DNA from: Streptomyces griseofuscus
GTDB lineage: Bacteria > Actinomycetota > Actinomycetes > Streptomycetales > Streptomycetaceae
Direction of reading: 5' to 3'
Assembly (NCBI RefSeq): GCF_014673495.1
Contig: NZ_CP051006.1
Span: 2,728,001-2,792,000 of the forward strand
DNA: 64,000 nucleotides
The notes under the pieces were generated by a model. The model had not been told where the DNA came from, did no database searches, and saw only the letters and a list, made by a program, of their open reading frames with translations. Below, in pieces: positions 52,217 through 62,908 of the stretch. The position numbers were made by a program, and so were the translations under genes. Within the stretch, counting starts at the first letter, position 1. Each line of letters opens with the position of its first letter.

Positions 52217-54685
52217 TCACGGCGCCCGCAGCGTCTCCTCCAGCACCCTCGCCACCGACCCGGCGTCCTGCTCGGGCAGCGGCTCGCCCGCGCCGGTCGT
52301 CACATAGAAGGCGTCGACGGCGTTGGCACCGAGGGTCGAGACATGCATGCTGCGGACCCGGACGCCCGCCTTCTCCAGGGCCATGCCGATGCGGTGCAGC
52401 AGGCCGGGACCGTCCTGGGCGCGGACCTCGATCACCGTGGCGTGGTGGGAGGCGGCGGGTGCGACCGTCACCCGGGGCGGCGGGGCGAGCAGACCGCGGC
52501 GCCTCGGGTAGGCGGCGTCGCGCTCGGCGAGGCGGCCCTGGATGTCGAGGGAGCCGTCCAGGGCGCGGACCAGGTCGGCGCGCAGCCGGGCGGCCTCGGG
52601 CAGGGAGCCGTACTCGGCGGCGACCCGCCAGTCGAGCAGCAGCACCGAGCCGTCGCCGTCGTTCACGTCCTGGGGCAGCCGCAGGGTGCGCAGCTCGGCG
52701 GTGCGGACGGTGAGCCGGTGCACGGCGAGGACACCGGCGACGGCGGGCAGCACGGCGCTCTGGTCGGGTACGGCGATGAGCAGCTCGACGCCGAGGGGCT
52801 CGGGCGCGCCGGGCGTCTCCTCGGCGGGTACCGGCTCGCTGCGGGCGCGCAGGGCGAGGACCGGGCCGCCGGTGCGGAACGCCTCGATGGCCAGGCGTTC
52901 CTGCTCGGCGGTGGGCGCGGTGGGCGCGGGCTCGTCCGGGAGGTCCCCGGCGAGCAGGGCGCCGACGCGGCGGACCAGGTCGGCGACGAGGGAGCCGCGC
53001 CAGGAGGACCAGGCGGCGGGGCCGGTGGCGAGGGCGTCGGCCTCGGTGAGGGCGTGCAGGAGTTCCAGGGTGCCCTGGGTGCCGACGGCATCGGCGACGG
53101 AGCGGACGGTGGCGGGGTCGTCCAGATCGCGGCGGGTGGCCGTGTCGATCAGCAGGAGATGGTGGCGGACCAGCGTCGCCAGGACGGCGGCGTCCTCGGC
53201 GTCGAAGCCGATACGGCCGGCGACGTCCTTGGCGATGATCTCGCCGGCCACCGAGTGGTCGCCCGGCCAGCCCTTGCCGATGTCGTGCAGCAGGGCACCG
53301 ACCAGGAGGAGGTCGGGGCGGTGCACATGGCGGGTGAGGGCGGCGGCGCGGACGGCGGTCTCGATCAGATGGCGGTCGACGGTCCAGATGTGCACGGCGT
53401 TGCGCTGGGGGCGGCAGCGGACCCGTTCCCAGTCCGGGAGCAGCCTGCTGATCAGCCCCTCGGCCTCCAGCGCCTCCCAGACCTCGACGGTGGGGCGGCC
53501 GGAGCCGAGCAGGGTGACCAGGTCCTCGCGGGCCTCGGCGGGCCAGGGCGTGGGCAGCGGGCGGGCGGCCGCGGCCAGGCGTCGTACGGCGTACGGGGAG
53601 AGCGGGAGGCCGGCCTGGGCGGCGGCGGCCGCGGCGCGCAGCGCAAGCACGGGGTCGCGTTCGGGGCGCGCGGCGCGGGCCAGCACCACCTCGCCGTCCT
53701 GTTCGACCACGCCCTCGGCCAGCGGGGACCGCTCGGCGACCTGCTTTCCACCGCCCAGCATGGCGCGCAGGCGCGGCCGTACGGCGCGCGAGCGCAGCAC
53801 GCGCCCCACCTCGCGCCAGGTGACGTCCGCGGCGTAGGAGATGACGCCGGCCGCCTCGTAGACCTGCCGGAGCAGGACATCGGCGTCGAGCAGGCCCAGT
53901 TCGGCCGCGACCTGGTCCTGTTCCTGGAGGGCGAGCCGGTCGGTGGCGCGGCCGGTGCTCAGATGGAGGGCGTCGCGGACGTCGAGCAGGGTGCGGCGGG
54001 CCTCGGCCAGTCCCTCGCGGGGGGCGTCGGCGAGCCAGGAGGCGGCGACGGCGCGCAGCGCGGTGGCGTCGCGCAGTCCGCCGCGGGCCTCCTTGAGGTC
54101 GGGTTCCAGGAGGAACCGCAGCTCGCCCTGGCGTTCGGCGCGTTCGTCGCACAGCTCTTTCAGCTCGGGCAGCCGTTTGGGGGCCTGGTTGCGCCAGTCT
54201 GCGAGCACGGCGGTGCGCAGTCCCGCGGTCAGGCCGAGGTCGCCCGCGAGGTGCCGGGCGTCCAGCAGACCGAGCTGGACCTTGAGGTCCTCGCCGGCGG
54301 TCCTGCGGGCCTCGGCGAGGGTGCGTACGGAATGGTCGAGATCGAGGCCGAGGTCCCAGACCGGGTACCAGAGGCGGTCGGCGAGGGCGGCGACCGCGGT
54401 GGGGTCGGAGCCGTCGTGCAGCAGCAGGAGGTCAAGGTCGCTGCGCGGGGACAGCTCGCCGCGGCCGTAGCCGCCGACGGCGACGAGGGAGATGCCCGAG
54501 ATGCCCTGCGGTCGGCCCGCCCCCGCGGCGAAGAGGCCGGCGAGCCAGTCGTCGGTCAGTTCGGCCAGCGCGGCGCGGCGCGGCGGCCCGGTCCGCGCCC
54601 CCTCGGTGAGGAGGCGCAGCCGGGCCGCCGCGTAGCCGCCGGGTTCGGGGCTCTCGGCCGATGTCCGCTCTTCCGTTCCCGTCAC
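52217..54685 (-). CDS. glnD: [protein-PII] nucleotidyltransferase GlnD
   Basis: 822 residues, shorter than E. coli GlnD. The nucleotidyltransferase domain shows VAVGGYGRGELSPRSDLDLL, the HD domain LLVGALLHDIGKGWPGDHS, and the C-terminal ACT repeats VELLIAVPDQSAVL and VIEVRAQDGPGLLHRIGMAL. In Streptomyces GlnD adenylylates GlnK at Tyr51, unlike the uridylylation seen in enteric bacteria. Third gene of amtB-glnK-glnD, 58 bases after glnK, so it is likely part of the GlnR-controlled unit. Confidence 0.96.
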   Translation of the reverse strand: MTGTEERTSAESPEPGGYAAARLRLLTEGARTGPPRRAALAELTDDWLAGLFAAGAGRPQGISGISLVAVGGYGRGELSPRSDLDLLLLHDGSDPTAVAALADRLWYPVWDLGLDLDHSVRTLAEARRTAGEDLKVQLGLLDARHLAGDLGLTAGLRTAVLADWRNQAPKRLPELKELCDERAERQGELRFLLEPDLKEARGGLRDATALRAVAASWLADAPREGLAEARRTLLDVRDALHLSTGRATDRLALQEQDQVAAELGLLDADVLLRQVYEAAGVISYAADVTWREVGRVLRSRAVRPRLRAMLGGGKQVAERSPLAEGVVEQDGEVVLARAARPERDPVLALRAAAAAAQAGLPLSPYAVRRLAAAARPLPTPWPAEAREDLVTLLGSGRPTVEVWEALEAEGLISRLLPDWERVRCRPQRNAVHIWTVDRHLIETAVRAAALTRHVHRPDLLLVGALLHDIGKGWPGDHSVAGEIIAKDVAGRIGFDAEDAAVLATLVRHHLLLIDTATRRDLDDPATVRSVADAVGTQGTLELLHALTEADALATGPAAWSSWRGSLVADLVRRVGALLAGDLPDEPAPTAPTAEQERLAIEAFRTGGPVLALRARSEPVPAEETPGAPEPLGVELLIAVPDQSAVLPAVAGVLAVHRLTVRTAELRTLRLPQDVNDGDGSVLLLDWRVAAEYGSLPEAARLRADLVRALDGSLDIQGRLAERDAAYPRRRGLLAPPPRVTVAPAASHHATVIEVRAQDGPGLLHRIGMALEKAGVRVRSMHVSTLGANAVDAFYVTTGAGEPLPEQDAGSVARVLEETLRAP

Positions 54686-54743
54686 CCAGCGACTCCTGTT
54701 CCGTTCCGGTGTTCCAGGGCTGATCTCGGTTCCAGGGCTGATC

Positions 54744-56467
<1,724 letters not shown>

Positions 56468-56564
56468 CGGCGTCTCCTCGTCGATCGGGGCGCCCCGTGC
56501 GGGCGGTGCCTCGGCGGTCCGGTGGGGTGGGGGGCCGGTATGCGCCAGAGACTGACGTAGCACC

Positions 56565-56602
56565 GTTTCCACGGAAGCCACTCGTTGTTTCACCGGGGTG
56601 AC
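56565..56602 (-). promoter_or_regulatory. GlnR-binding site upstream of amtB
   Basis: Read on the minus strand the spacing matches the GlnR consensus gTnAC-n6-GaAAC-n6-gTnAC-n6-GaAAC: GTCAC (56602-56598), CCCGGT, GAAAC (56591-56587), AACGAG, TGGCT (56580-56576, weak), TCCGTG, GAAAC (56569-56565). It lies 98 bases before the amtB ATG. GlnR activates amtB-glnK-glnD under nitrogen limitation in Streptomyces. Confidence 0.88.
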
Positions 56603-56734
56603 GAAGACGACCTGTGTGTTACGTGCCCATGAACCGGCCGCGGCGCGGGCCTCTCGATGACCTGGCGTTGGGGGAGCCGAGTCGGGCGGTTCGGGAGGTC
56701 CGGCCGCGGCCGGGGTTCCGGGGTGCGGTCCGGG

Positions 56735-58210
56735 TCAGACGGCCTCGGACTCGGGGAGATCGACGGCGAGCTGTTCGGCGAGGTCGATCACGGCGGCGAG
56801 ATCGCCGTGGTCGCGCACTGCCGTGCCGACCGTCTTTCGGATACGGGTGTTCACGCGCTCGGAGCGGACCTTCTTGGCCACGGTCATCGCCCGCGAGGCG
56901 AACTCGGTGCCGGCCTCGGGCTCGTCCTGGAGCAGATGCACGGTGGCCATGCCGATCAGATTGAGCGCGTACGACCGCTGGTGCTCGCTGTCCTTGGCGA
57001 ACAGGTCCACCGCGCGGCGCATCAGCGGCTCGGCGAGGGAGGCGTAGGCGGGGCTGCGGCCCGCGCTGTAGGCGAGGTCGCGGAAGGAGTGGGAGTTCTC
57101 CGCGTACAGCTCGGCCTCGGAGAAGAAGCGGATCCAGTCGGGGTCCGGTTCGTCCCACTCGTCGGCCTCGGAGAAGGTGTCCTCGGCCATGCGCACCGCG
57201 CGCTTGGTGCGGCCGGGCTGGCCCATGTTGGCGTAGGCGCGGGCCTCCATCGCATACAGCATGGACTGGGTGCGCGGTCCCGCGCAGTCGCGGCTGCCGT
57301 ACTGGGCGAGGTGGATCAGCTCCAGGGCGTCGTCCGGCCGGCCGAGGTGGATCATCTGGCGGCTCATGCTGGAGAGGATGTACGAGCCGAGCGGCCGGTC
57401 CCCCGCCTCCTTGGCGGCGTGCAGCGCGAGGACGAAGTACTTCTGCGCGGTGGGCTGGAGCCCGACGTCGTACGACATCCAGCCGGCCAGTTCGGCCAGT
57501 TCGGCGGCGACCTTGAAGAGCTTGCGGGTGGTGGCCTCGGGCTGGGGTTCCTGGAGCAGGTCGGTGACCTCGTGCAGCTGGCCGACGACGGCCTTGCGGC
57601 GCAGTCCGCCGCCGCACTGGGCGTCCCACTGGCGGAACATCCGGGTGGTGGACTCCAGCAGCTCCAGCTCCGGCTTGGACAGGCGGCCGGGCCTGCGGGA
57701 GTCGGAGGCGGACTCGGGGGCGGGCGCGGCCGAGGCGCCGGGGGTGGGCACCAGCCAGCGCTGCATGGGCTCGATCAGGGAGGGGCCCGCGGACAGCGCG
57801 AGGGAGGTGCCGAGGAAGCCGCGCCGGGCGAGCATCAGGTCGCTGCGGGAGAACTCGCCGAGCTGGGCGACGGTCTGCGGGCCGGTCCAGGGCAGGTCGA
57901 CACCGGAGGCGGCGGTCGACTGGCGGGCGGCGCGCAGGCCCAGGTCCTCGATGGAGACCACGCAGCCGAAGCGCTCGGAGAACAGCTCGGAGAGGATGCG
58001 CGGGATCGGTTCGCGCGGATTCTCACCGTCCAGCCAGCGGCGCACCCGTGAGGTGTCGGTGGAGATGTGGTTGGCGCCCAACTGGCGTGCCCTGCGGTTC
58101 ACTTGGCGGGCCAGCTCGCCCTTGGACCAGCCGCTGCGCACGAACCACGAGCCGAGCAGCTCATTGGGGCGCTTGTCAGCGTTTGTCCCACTTCCGCCAT
58201 TGCCGCCCAC
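56735..58210 (-). CDS. nsdA: NsdA-type regulator of antibiotic production, TPR-like
   Basis: 491 residues from GTG 58210 (MGGNGGSGTNADKRPNELLG). An N-terminal helix-turn-helix-like part (RSGWSKGELARQVNRRARQL, TDTSRVRRWLDGE) precedes a helical tetratricopeptide-type region (about 230-480) with repeated ALxxAxxA pairs. In S. coelicolor NsdA is a negative regulator of sporulation and antibiotic synthesis; the resemblance rests on memory of its sequence, its size and its position next to amtB. Target and signal are unknown. Confidence 0.85.
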   Translation of the reverse strand: MGGNGGSGTNADKRPNELLGSWFVRSGWSKGELARQVNRRARQLGANHISTDTSRVRRWLDGENPREPIPRILSELFSERFGCVVSIEDLGLRAARQSTAASGVDLPWTGPQTVAQLGEFSRSDLMLARRGFLGTSLALSAGPSLIEPMQRWLVPTPGASAAPAPESASDSRRPGRLSKPELELLESTTRMFRQWDAQCGGGLRRKAVVGQLHEVTDLLQEPQPEATTRKLFKVAAELAELAGWMSYDVGLQPTAQKYFVLALHAAKEAGDRPLGSYILSSMSRQMIHLGRPDDALELIHLAQYGSRDCAGPRTQSMLYAMEARAYANMGQPGRTKRAVRMAEDTFSEADEWDEPDPDWIRFFSEAELYAENSHSFRDLAYSAGRSPAYASLAEPLMRRAVDLFAKDSEHQRSYALNLIGMATVHLLQDEPEAGTEFASRAMTVAKKVRSERVNTRIRKTVGTAVRDHGDLAAVIDLAEQLAVDLPESEAV

Positions 58211-58713
58211 TGGAACGCCCCCATCCCTGAGACCTCTTGCCGCCCGAGTGCGCCAAGCCCTATCAGAATGCCGGTAAATACGGCCCGGCGTCCCCCGGTT
58301 CTCAGCCTTCGAACGCGATACCGAGCCGTTCTCGGGCCCCTTTCGGGTTACCGCCGAGTCGCCTTCGGGTTGCCCCCGGCATACCCGGGGGTGCATGTGC
58401 CCCGAGGATTACGCACACTCACAGTAACCCCGTGATCACCGGCTCAGCCACGCGGATCAGAGAAACGCCACCATTCGCCACCCCTTCGAATGAACTCCCG
58501 TTCCGTCGCACGCGATTCACTTGACACAGGACGAACGGAAGCGAGCGGAGTGATGCACAAAGGGGCGCGCAGATCCCGACGCGCCACCCGGCATGCCTCA
58601 AAGCGCCGCCCCGGTTCCGTCACGACGAGGGCGGTCGGAGCCGTAGCGTTACGTTCCGCTTCCGTCTCGTTCCGTGTCGTAACCACCGGCGCGCCGGACC
58701 CGTTGGAGGGGGC
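58211..58713. other. 503-bp intergenic region between nsdA and prim-pol gene
   Basis: Divergent promoter region, no gene supported. Contains a 7-bp stem CCCCCGG/CCGGGGG at 58373-58391 and two nearly identical TTCGGGTT steps (about 58345 and 58364). TTGACA at 58512 could be part of a plus-strand promoter, but no good -10 follows. Confidence 0.5.
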
Positions 58714-59376
58714 ATGGGCTTCACGATCGGCGGCATTCGCGAGATCCGCTCCGGCACGCGTCGGCGTGGCCGGTCCGCGGAGTGCACCGTCGTCGCCGAG
58801 TTCACCGGGCTGTGGGGCTGGGACGTGGTGCCGGGCGCGCGGGCCGCGGCGGGCGCCTGCTCCTGCGGGTTCGAGGACTGTCCGGAGCCGGGCGCGCATC
58901 CGCTCGACTTCGCGCCCGAGGTGCCGGCCGGGGCCACGCTGGACGATGTGGCCAAGGCGTGGGCGGAGTGCCCGGGTGCCTCGGTGCTGCTGCCGGTGGG
59001 CCGCGCCTTCGACATCGTGGAGGTCTCCGAGCCGGCCGGCCGGCAGGCCCTGGTCCGGCTGGAGCGGATGGGCCTGCCGCTGGGTCCGGTGGCCGTGACC
59101 CCCGAGGGCCGGGCCCATTTCTTCGTGGCCCCCGGCGCCGCGGCCGAGCTGCCCCGGCTGCTGTACCGCATGGGCTGGGACGACCCGCGCACCCTTGATC
59201 TGCACGGCCTCGGGTCCGGTACGTACATCACCGCGCCGCCCTGCGACCGGGGCGGCCGGGGTCCGGTGCGCTGGCTGCGGCCGCCCGCCCTCGACTCCGC
59301 GACCCGCCCCCCGGCGGCCCGGCTGCTGCTGGGGACGCTGGCGTATGTGGCGCACCGGTCGCGGTGGCGGTCGTAG
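58714..59376 (+). CDS. bifunctional DNA primase/polymerase domain protein
   Basis: 220 residues, only the prim-pol N-terminal module. A Cys/His cluster (CSCGFEDCPEPGAHP) and GLPLGPVAVTPEGRAHFFVAP resemble archaeo-eukaryotic primase-type domains seen in actinobacterial prophage and chromosome proteins. No helicase or full catalytic D..D set is evident, so activity is uncertain. It is widely found as a stand-alone gene in Streptomyces. GGAGGGGGC precedes the ATG. Confidence 0.8.
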   Translation: MGFTIGGIREIRSGTRRRGRSAECTVVAEFTGLWGWDVVPGARAAAGACSCGFEDCPEPGAHPLDFAPEVPAGATLDDVAKAWAECPGASVLLPVGRAFDIVEVSEPAGRQALVRLERMGLPLGPVAVTPEGRAHFFVAPGAAAELPRLLYRMGWDDPRTLDLHGLGSGTYITAPPCDRGGRGPVRWLRPPALDSATRPPAARLLLGTLAYVAHRSRWRS

Positions 59377-59408
59377 GGACGTCCGGGGAAAGCGGCCGGA
59401 AAAAGCGA

Positions 59409-59447
59409 AGTGCCCGTCCTCAACTGCACCTTGAGGGCGGGCACTTC
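59409..59447. terminator. bidirectional terminator between prim-pol gene and ftsY
   Basis: AAGTGCCCGTCCTCAA (59409-59424) pairs with TTGAGGGCGGGCACTT (59432-59447), a 16-bp stem with one G-T pair; A-rich left and T-rich right flanks fit termination of both convergent genes. Confidence 0.88.
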
Positions 59448-59464
59448 TTCATGTCAGGCGACGG

Positions 59465-60670
59465 TCAGTCTCCGATCAGCGCGTCCACGAACGCCTCCGG
59501 CTCGAACGGCGCCAGGTCGTCCGCGCCCTCGCCGAGACCGATCAGCTTGACCGGCACGCCCAGCTCGCGCTGGACGGCGACCACGATGCCGCCCTTGGCG
59601 GTGCCGTCCAGCTTGGTCAGCACGATGCCGGTGATGTCCACGACCTCGGCGAACACCCGGGCCTGCACCAGACCGTTCTGCCCGGTGGTGGCGTCCAGGA
59701 CCAGCAGCACCTCGTCCAGCGGCGCGTGCTTCTCGACCACGCGCTTGACCTTGCCCAGCTCGTCCATGAGACCGGTCTTGGTGTGCAGCCGTCCCGCGGT
59801 GTCGATGAGGACGACGTCGACCCCCATCTCCTTGCCCTCCTTCACCGAGTCGAAGGCCACGGAGGCGGGGTCGCCGCCCTCGGGACCGCGCACGGTGTAG
59901 GCGCCGACCCGCTCGCCCCAGGTCTGGAGCTGGTCGGCGGCGGCGGCACGGAAGGTGTCGGCGGCGCCGAGCACCACGGTGCGGCCGTCGGCGACGAGGA
60001 CGCGGGCGAGCTTGCCGGTGGTGGTGGTCTTGCCGGTGCCGTTGACGCCGACGACCATCACGATGCCCGGCTTGCGGTCGGCGGGCTCGGTCTTCACGGT
60101 GCGGTCGACATCGGTGCCGACCAGCTTGAGCAGCTCCTCGCGCAGCAGGCCGCGCAGCTCCTCGGGGGTGCGGGTGCCGAGCACCTTGACGCGCTCGCGC
60201 AGGCTGTCGACCAGTTCCTGGGTGGGCTGCACACCGACGTCGGCGGTGAGCAGGGTGTCCTCGATCTCCTCCCAGGTGTCGTCGTCCAGATGCTCGCGCG
60301 AGAGCAGCGTGAGCAGGCCCTTGCCGAGGGCGTTCTGGGAGCGGGACAGACGGGTGCGGAGCCGGACCAGCCGGCCCGCGGTGGGCTCCGGGATCTCGAT
60401 CTCCGGAGCCTCGACGGTGGGGACGGGAGGCTCTTCGACGGCGACCGGCGGGCCGCCCGGGAGATCCACCTCCTCGATCGTCCGGCGCGGTTCGTCGCGC
60501 GGCGTCTCGGCCTCTTCGCCGACGTGCGGCTCGGCCGGGGGCGCGGTGATGTCGGGCGCCTTCGGGGGCGGCGGGGGCAGCGACTTCCGGCGTCGGGTGC
60601 CCACGATCAGCCCGCCGAGCGCGCCGAGCACGACCACGGCGATGACTACAGCAAGGATGATGGTTTCCAT
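59465..60670 (-). CDS. ftsY: signal recognition particle receptor FtsY
   Basis: 401 residues from ATG 60670. An N-terminal membrane segment (about 5-24) anchors it, followed by an acidic/Pro-rich A domain and the NG GTPase: VVGVNGTGKTTTTGKLARVL (G1), IDTAGRLHTKTGL (G3), VLTKLDGTAKGG (G4). It receives SRP-ribosome complexes from Ffh encoded about 7 kb away. The single clear membrane helix is typical for actinobacterial FtsY. Confidence 0.96.
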   Translation of the reverse strand: METIILAVVIAVVVLGALGGLIVGTRRRKSLPPPPPKAPDITAPPAEPHVGEEAETPRDEPRRTIEEVDLPGGPPVAVEEPPVPTVEAPEIEIPEPTAGRLVRLRTRLSRSQNALGKGLLTLLSREHLDDDTWEEIEDTLLTADVGVQPTQELVDSLRERVKVLGTRTPEELRGLLREELLKLVGTDVDRTVKTEPADRKPGIVMVVGVNGTGKTTTTGKLARVLVADGRTVVLGAADTFRAAAADQLQTWGERVGAYTVRGPEGGDPASVAFDSVKEGKEMGVDVVLIDTAGRLHTKTGLMDELGKVKRVVEKHAPLDEVLLVLDATTGQNGLVQARVFAEVVDITGIVLTKLDGTAKGGIVVAVQRELGVPVKLIGLGEGADDLAPFEPEAFVDALIGD

Positions 60671-60842
60671 AACGCCCCCCAGTATCGGCCATGGGTTCCG
60701 CCGGGAGGGGGCTTGTGTCTTCCTCCGAGAGACAAACGCCACGTTTGGCGCGGAGTCGGAGCAAAGTACGATGGTCCGGGCTGCGTTGACGCGCGTAGAG
60801 TCCGACCGTCCCCTTCCCCCCACCTCTAGGGCACCCTTCCCC

Positions 60843-62333
60843 ATGAGCAAAACCGTCGAGACCGAAGGCGCTCTCGAGACCCGTGGCATCGAGCAGGTCC
60901 CGGACCACGAGCGGACCGGCCGGACCCGTGAGCTGTTCCCGACCTGGGTCGGCGCCAACATCAGCGTGCTGCTGCTGACGATGGGCGCGAGCCTCGTCGT
61001 GGCGTACCACCTGAACATCTGGCAGGCGCTGGTCGTCGCGGTGGCGGCGCCCGTCGTGTCGTACGGCCTCGTCGGCCTGATCGGCATCGCCGGCAAGCGG
61101 GGCGGGGCGCCGGGCATGGCGCTGTCCCGCGCGGTGTTCGGACAGCGGGGCAACCTGCTGCCGGGTTCGCTGATCTGGGTGGCCCGCTGGGGCTGGGAGA
61201 CGATCAACGCGGTGACCGGCGCCTACGCCATGCTCTCCATCCTGGAGATCGTGTTCGGCGTCAAGGCGAACAGCGTCCTGGACATGGTGACGCTGCTGGT
61301 GTTCGTGGTGGCGACCTTCGCGATCTCCGGGCTCGGCATCAACGCCGTGCAGAAGTGCAACAAGTACGCCACCTACTTCTTCGGCGCCTTCTCGGTGCTG
61401 GTCCTCGTCTACCTGGCGGTGAAGACGGACTGGTCGAAGGTGATGGACCACAGCGCCGGTTCCACGGCCGCGGTGATCACCGGCATCGGCATGATCGCGG
61501 CCGGTGGCGTCAGCTGGATCCCGACGGCCCCGGACTTCACCCGCTATCTGCCGCGCACGGCCTCCTCGAAGGCGATCGTGGGTACGGCGGTCGGCGGCGC
61601 CGGTGTGGTCGTGCTGCCGATGGTCCTGATGGGCGCGGTGATGGCGGTCGCCACCCCGGACCTGGCCTCGGCCGCCGACCCGGTGTCCTTCCTGGGCAAG
61701 ATCCTGCCGACATGGATCGCGGTGCCGTACCTGCTCATCGCGCTGGTCGGCATGCTGCTGATCAACTCGATGTCGATGTACTCGGCGGGCTTCACCGCGC
61801 AGACCCTCGGCTTCAAGGTGCCGCGGCACTGGGCGGTGTCGGTCAACGCGGTGATCTCGCTGGTCTTCGGCGGGGTGCTGATGCTGGTGGCGACGAGCTT
61901 CATGGGCTCCTTCATCGCCTTCCTGTCCCTGCTCGCGGTCGCGTTCTCGGCGTGGGTCGGTGTGTTCGGCGCGGACATGTTCCGGCGCACGGAGTACGAC
62001 GGCCGGGCCATGGCCGACACCACGCGCACCAGCGCCTACTGGTACAAGGGCGGCTTCTCCCCCGCCGCCGTGGCCGCGTGGGCGATCGGCCTGGTCTCGG
62101 GTCTGATGTTCACCACCTCGGACTGGTTCACCGGCCCGCTGGCCAAGAACAACGTCATCGGCGAGTACGGCCTCGGCTGGGTCGCCACGATCGTGATCTC
62201 CGGCGTGCTGTACCTGGCCCTGCCGAAGCCGGGGATCAAGACCCCGGCGAGCACCGAGGAGGCCGCGCGGGCCGAGGTGCCGGGCGAGTCCGTCTCCGGG
62301 CCGACGGGTGAGCAGGCGACGGCCGCGGTCTGA
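60843..62333 (+). CDS. NCS1-family nucleobase/thiamine-type permease
   Basis: 496 residues from ATG 60843. About twelve membrane segments. Motifs of the purine-cytosine permease family: LFPTWVGANISVLLLTMGAS, SWIPTAPDFTRYLP and ALVGMLLINSMSMYSAGFT. Substrates of the family include cytosine, uracil, allantoin, hydantoin and thiamine; no pathway gene lies next to it, so the substrate is open. The short cytosolic N-terminus carries GIEQVPDHERTG. Confidence 0.9.
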   Translation: MSKTVETEGALETRGIEQVPDHERTGRTRELFPTWVGANISVLLLTMGASLVVAYHLNIWQALVVAVAAPVVSYGLVGLIGIAGKRGGAPGMALSRAVFGQRGNLLPGSLIWVARWGWETINAVTGAYAMLSILEIVFGVKANSVLDMVTLLVFVVATFAISGLGINAVQKCNKYATYFFGAFSVLVLVYLAVKTDWSKVMDHSAGSTAAVITGIGMIAAGGVSWIPTAPDFTRYLPRTASSKAIVGTAVGGAGVVVLPMVLMGAVMAVATPDLASAADPVSFLGKILPTWIAVPYLLIALVGMLLINSMSMYSAGFTAQTLGFKVPRHWAVSVNAVISLVFGGVLMLVATSFMGSFIAFLSLLAVAFSAWVGVFGADMFRRTEYDGRAMADTTRTSAYWYKGGFSPAAVAAWAIGLVSGLMFTTSDWFTGPLAKNNVIGEYGLGWVATIVISGVLYLALPKPGIKTPASTEEAARAEVPGESVSGPTGEQATAAV

Positions 62334-62355
62334 TCGTCCGACGCCACGACACACA

Positions 62356-62395
62356 CCAGAACCCCCTCCAGCGCCTCGCGCCGGAGGGGGTTCTG
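62356..62395. terminator. hairpin between NCS1 permease and VOC gene
   Basis: CCAGAACCCCCTCC faces GGAGGGGGTTCTGG (about 62357-62370 and 62384-62397), a 14-bp stem placed between two convergent genes. Confidence 0.85.
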
Positions 62396-62403
62396 GCGTC
62401 GCG

Positions 62404-62790
62404 TCACGCGTGTCCGGGGTTGGCCCAGGCGACGAGCTGGATGACGACGCCGTTGGGGTCGGTGATCTGGAAGAGGCGTTCGCCCCAGGGCTCCTCGCGC
62501 AGCGGCATGGTGACGGGCGCGCCCTCGTTCTTCAGCCGCTCGTACTCGGCGTCCAGATCGTCCACGGTGAACGCGATGATCACGCCCGCGGCGGGCTGGT
62601 CCCGGAAGCCTTCAGGCAGCACCTCGGTGCCCCGCCGCAGCAGGATCACATCGGGCGTGTCCTCGCGGACCAGCGAGGCGAAGCCGTCGGCGGCCATGGC
62701 CTCACGGAAGCCCAGATGCCGGGCCAGGAACGCGGCGCCGGCGGGGACGTCGTCGACGGTCAGGGAGACGGCGGTGGAGGTGACGTTCAT
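62404..62790 (-). CDS. VOC family (glyoxalase-like) protein
   Basis: 128 residues from ATG 62790 with AAGGA upstream. One VOC domain: VSLTVDDVPAGAAFLARHLG at the start, then IAFTVDDLDAEYERLKNEGA and the closing PWGERLFQITDPNGVVIQLV with a likely metal Glu region. It diverges from a TetR gene and a paired operator lies between them, the classical arrangement of a small resistance or detoxification module. Substrate unknown. Confidence 0.88.
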   Translation of the reverse strand: MNVTSTAVSLTVDDVPAGAAFLARHLGFREAMAADGFASLVREDTPDVILLRRGTEVLPEGFRDQPAAGVIIAFTVDDLDAEYERLKNEGAPVTMPLREEPWGERLFQITDPNGVVIQLVAWANPGHA

Positions 62791-62829
62791 GGTCCGTCCT
62801 TCGTGAAGGGGCTCTGCACGCGTCTCTAT

Positions 62830-62868
62830 TATCTCTGTACGGCGTACATTGTACAGCGTACAGAGATA
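62830..62868. promoter_or_regulatory. TetR operator, two TGTACnGCGTACA sites within a 39-bp palindrome
   Basis: Two 13-bp dyads, TGTACGGCGTACA (62836-62848) and TGTACAGCGTACA (62850-62862), sit side by side. The whole block is a palindrome centred at 62849 whose outer arms are TATCTCTGTAC (62830-62840) and GTACAGAGATA (62858-62868), 17 of 19 bases paired. It lies between the VOC and TetR genes and almost certainly binds this TetR. Confidence 0.9.
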
Positions 62869-62908
62869 GTGCGGACGGCCCTGCGGTTCCGGCAGGAAGA
62901 ATGGGGCC

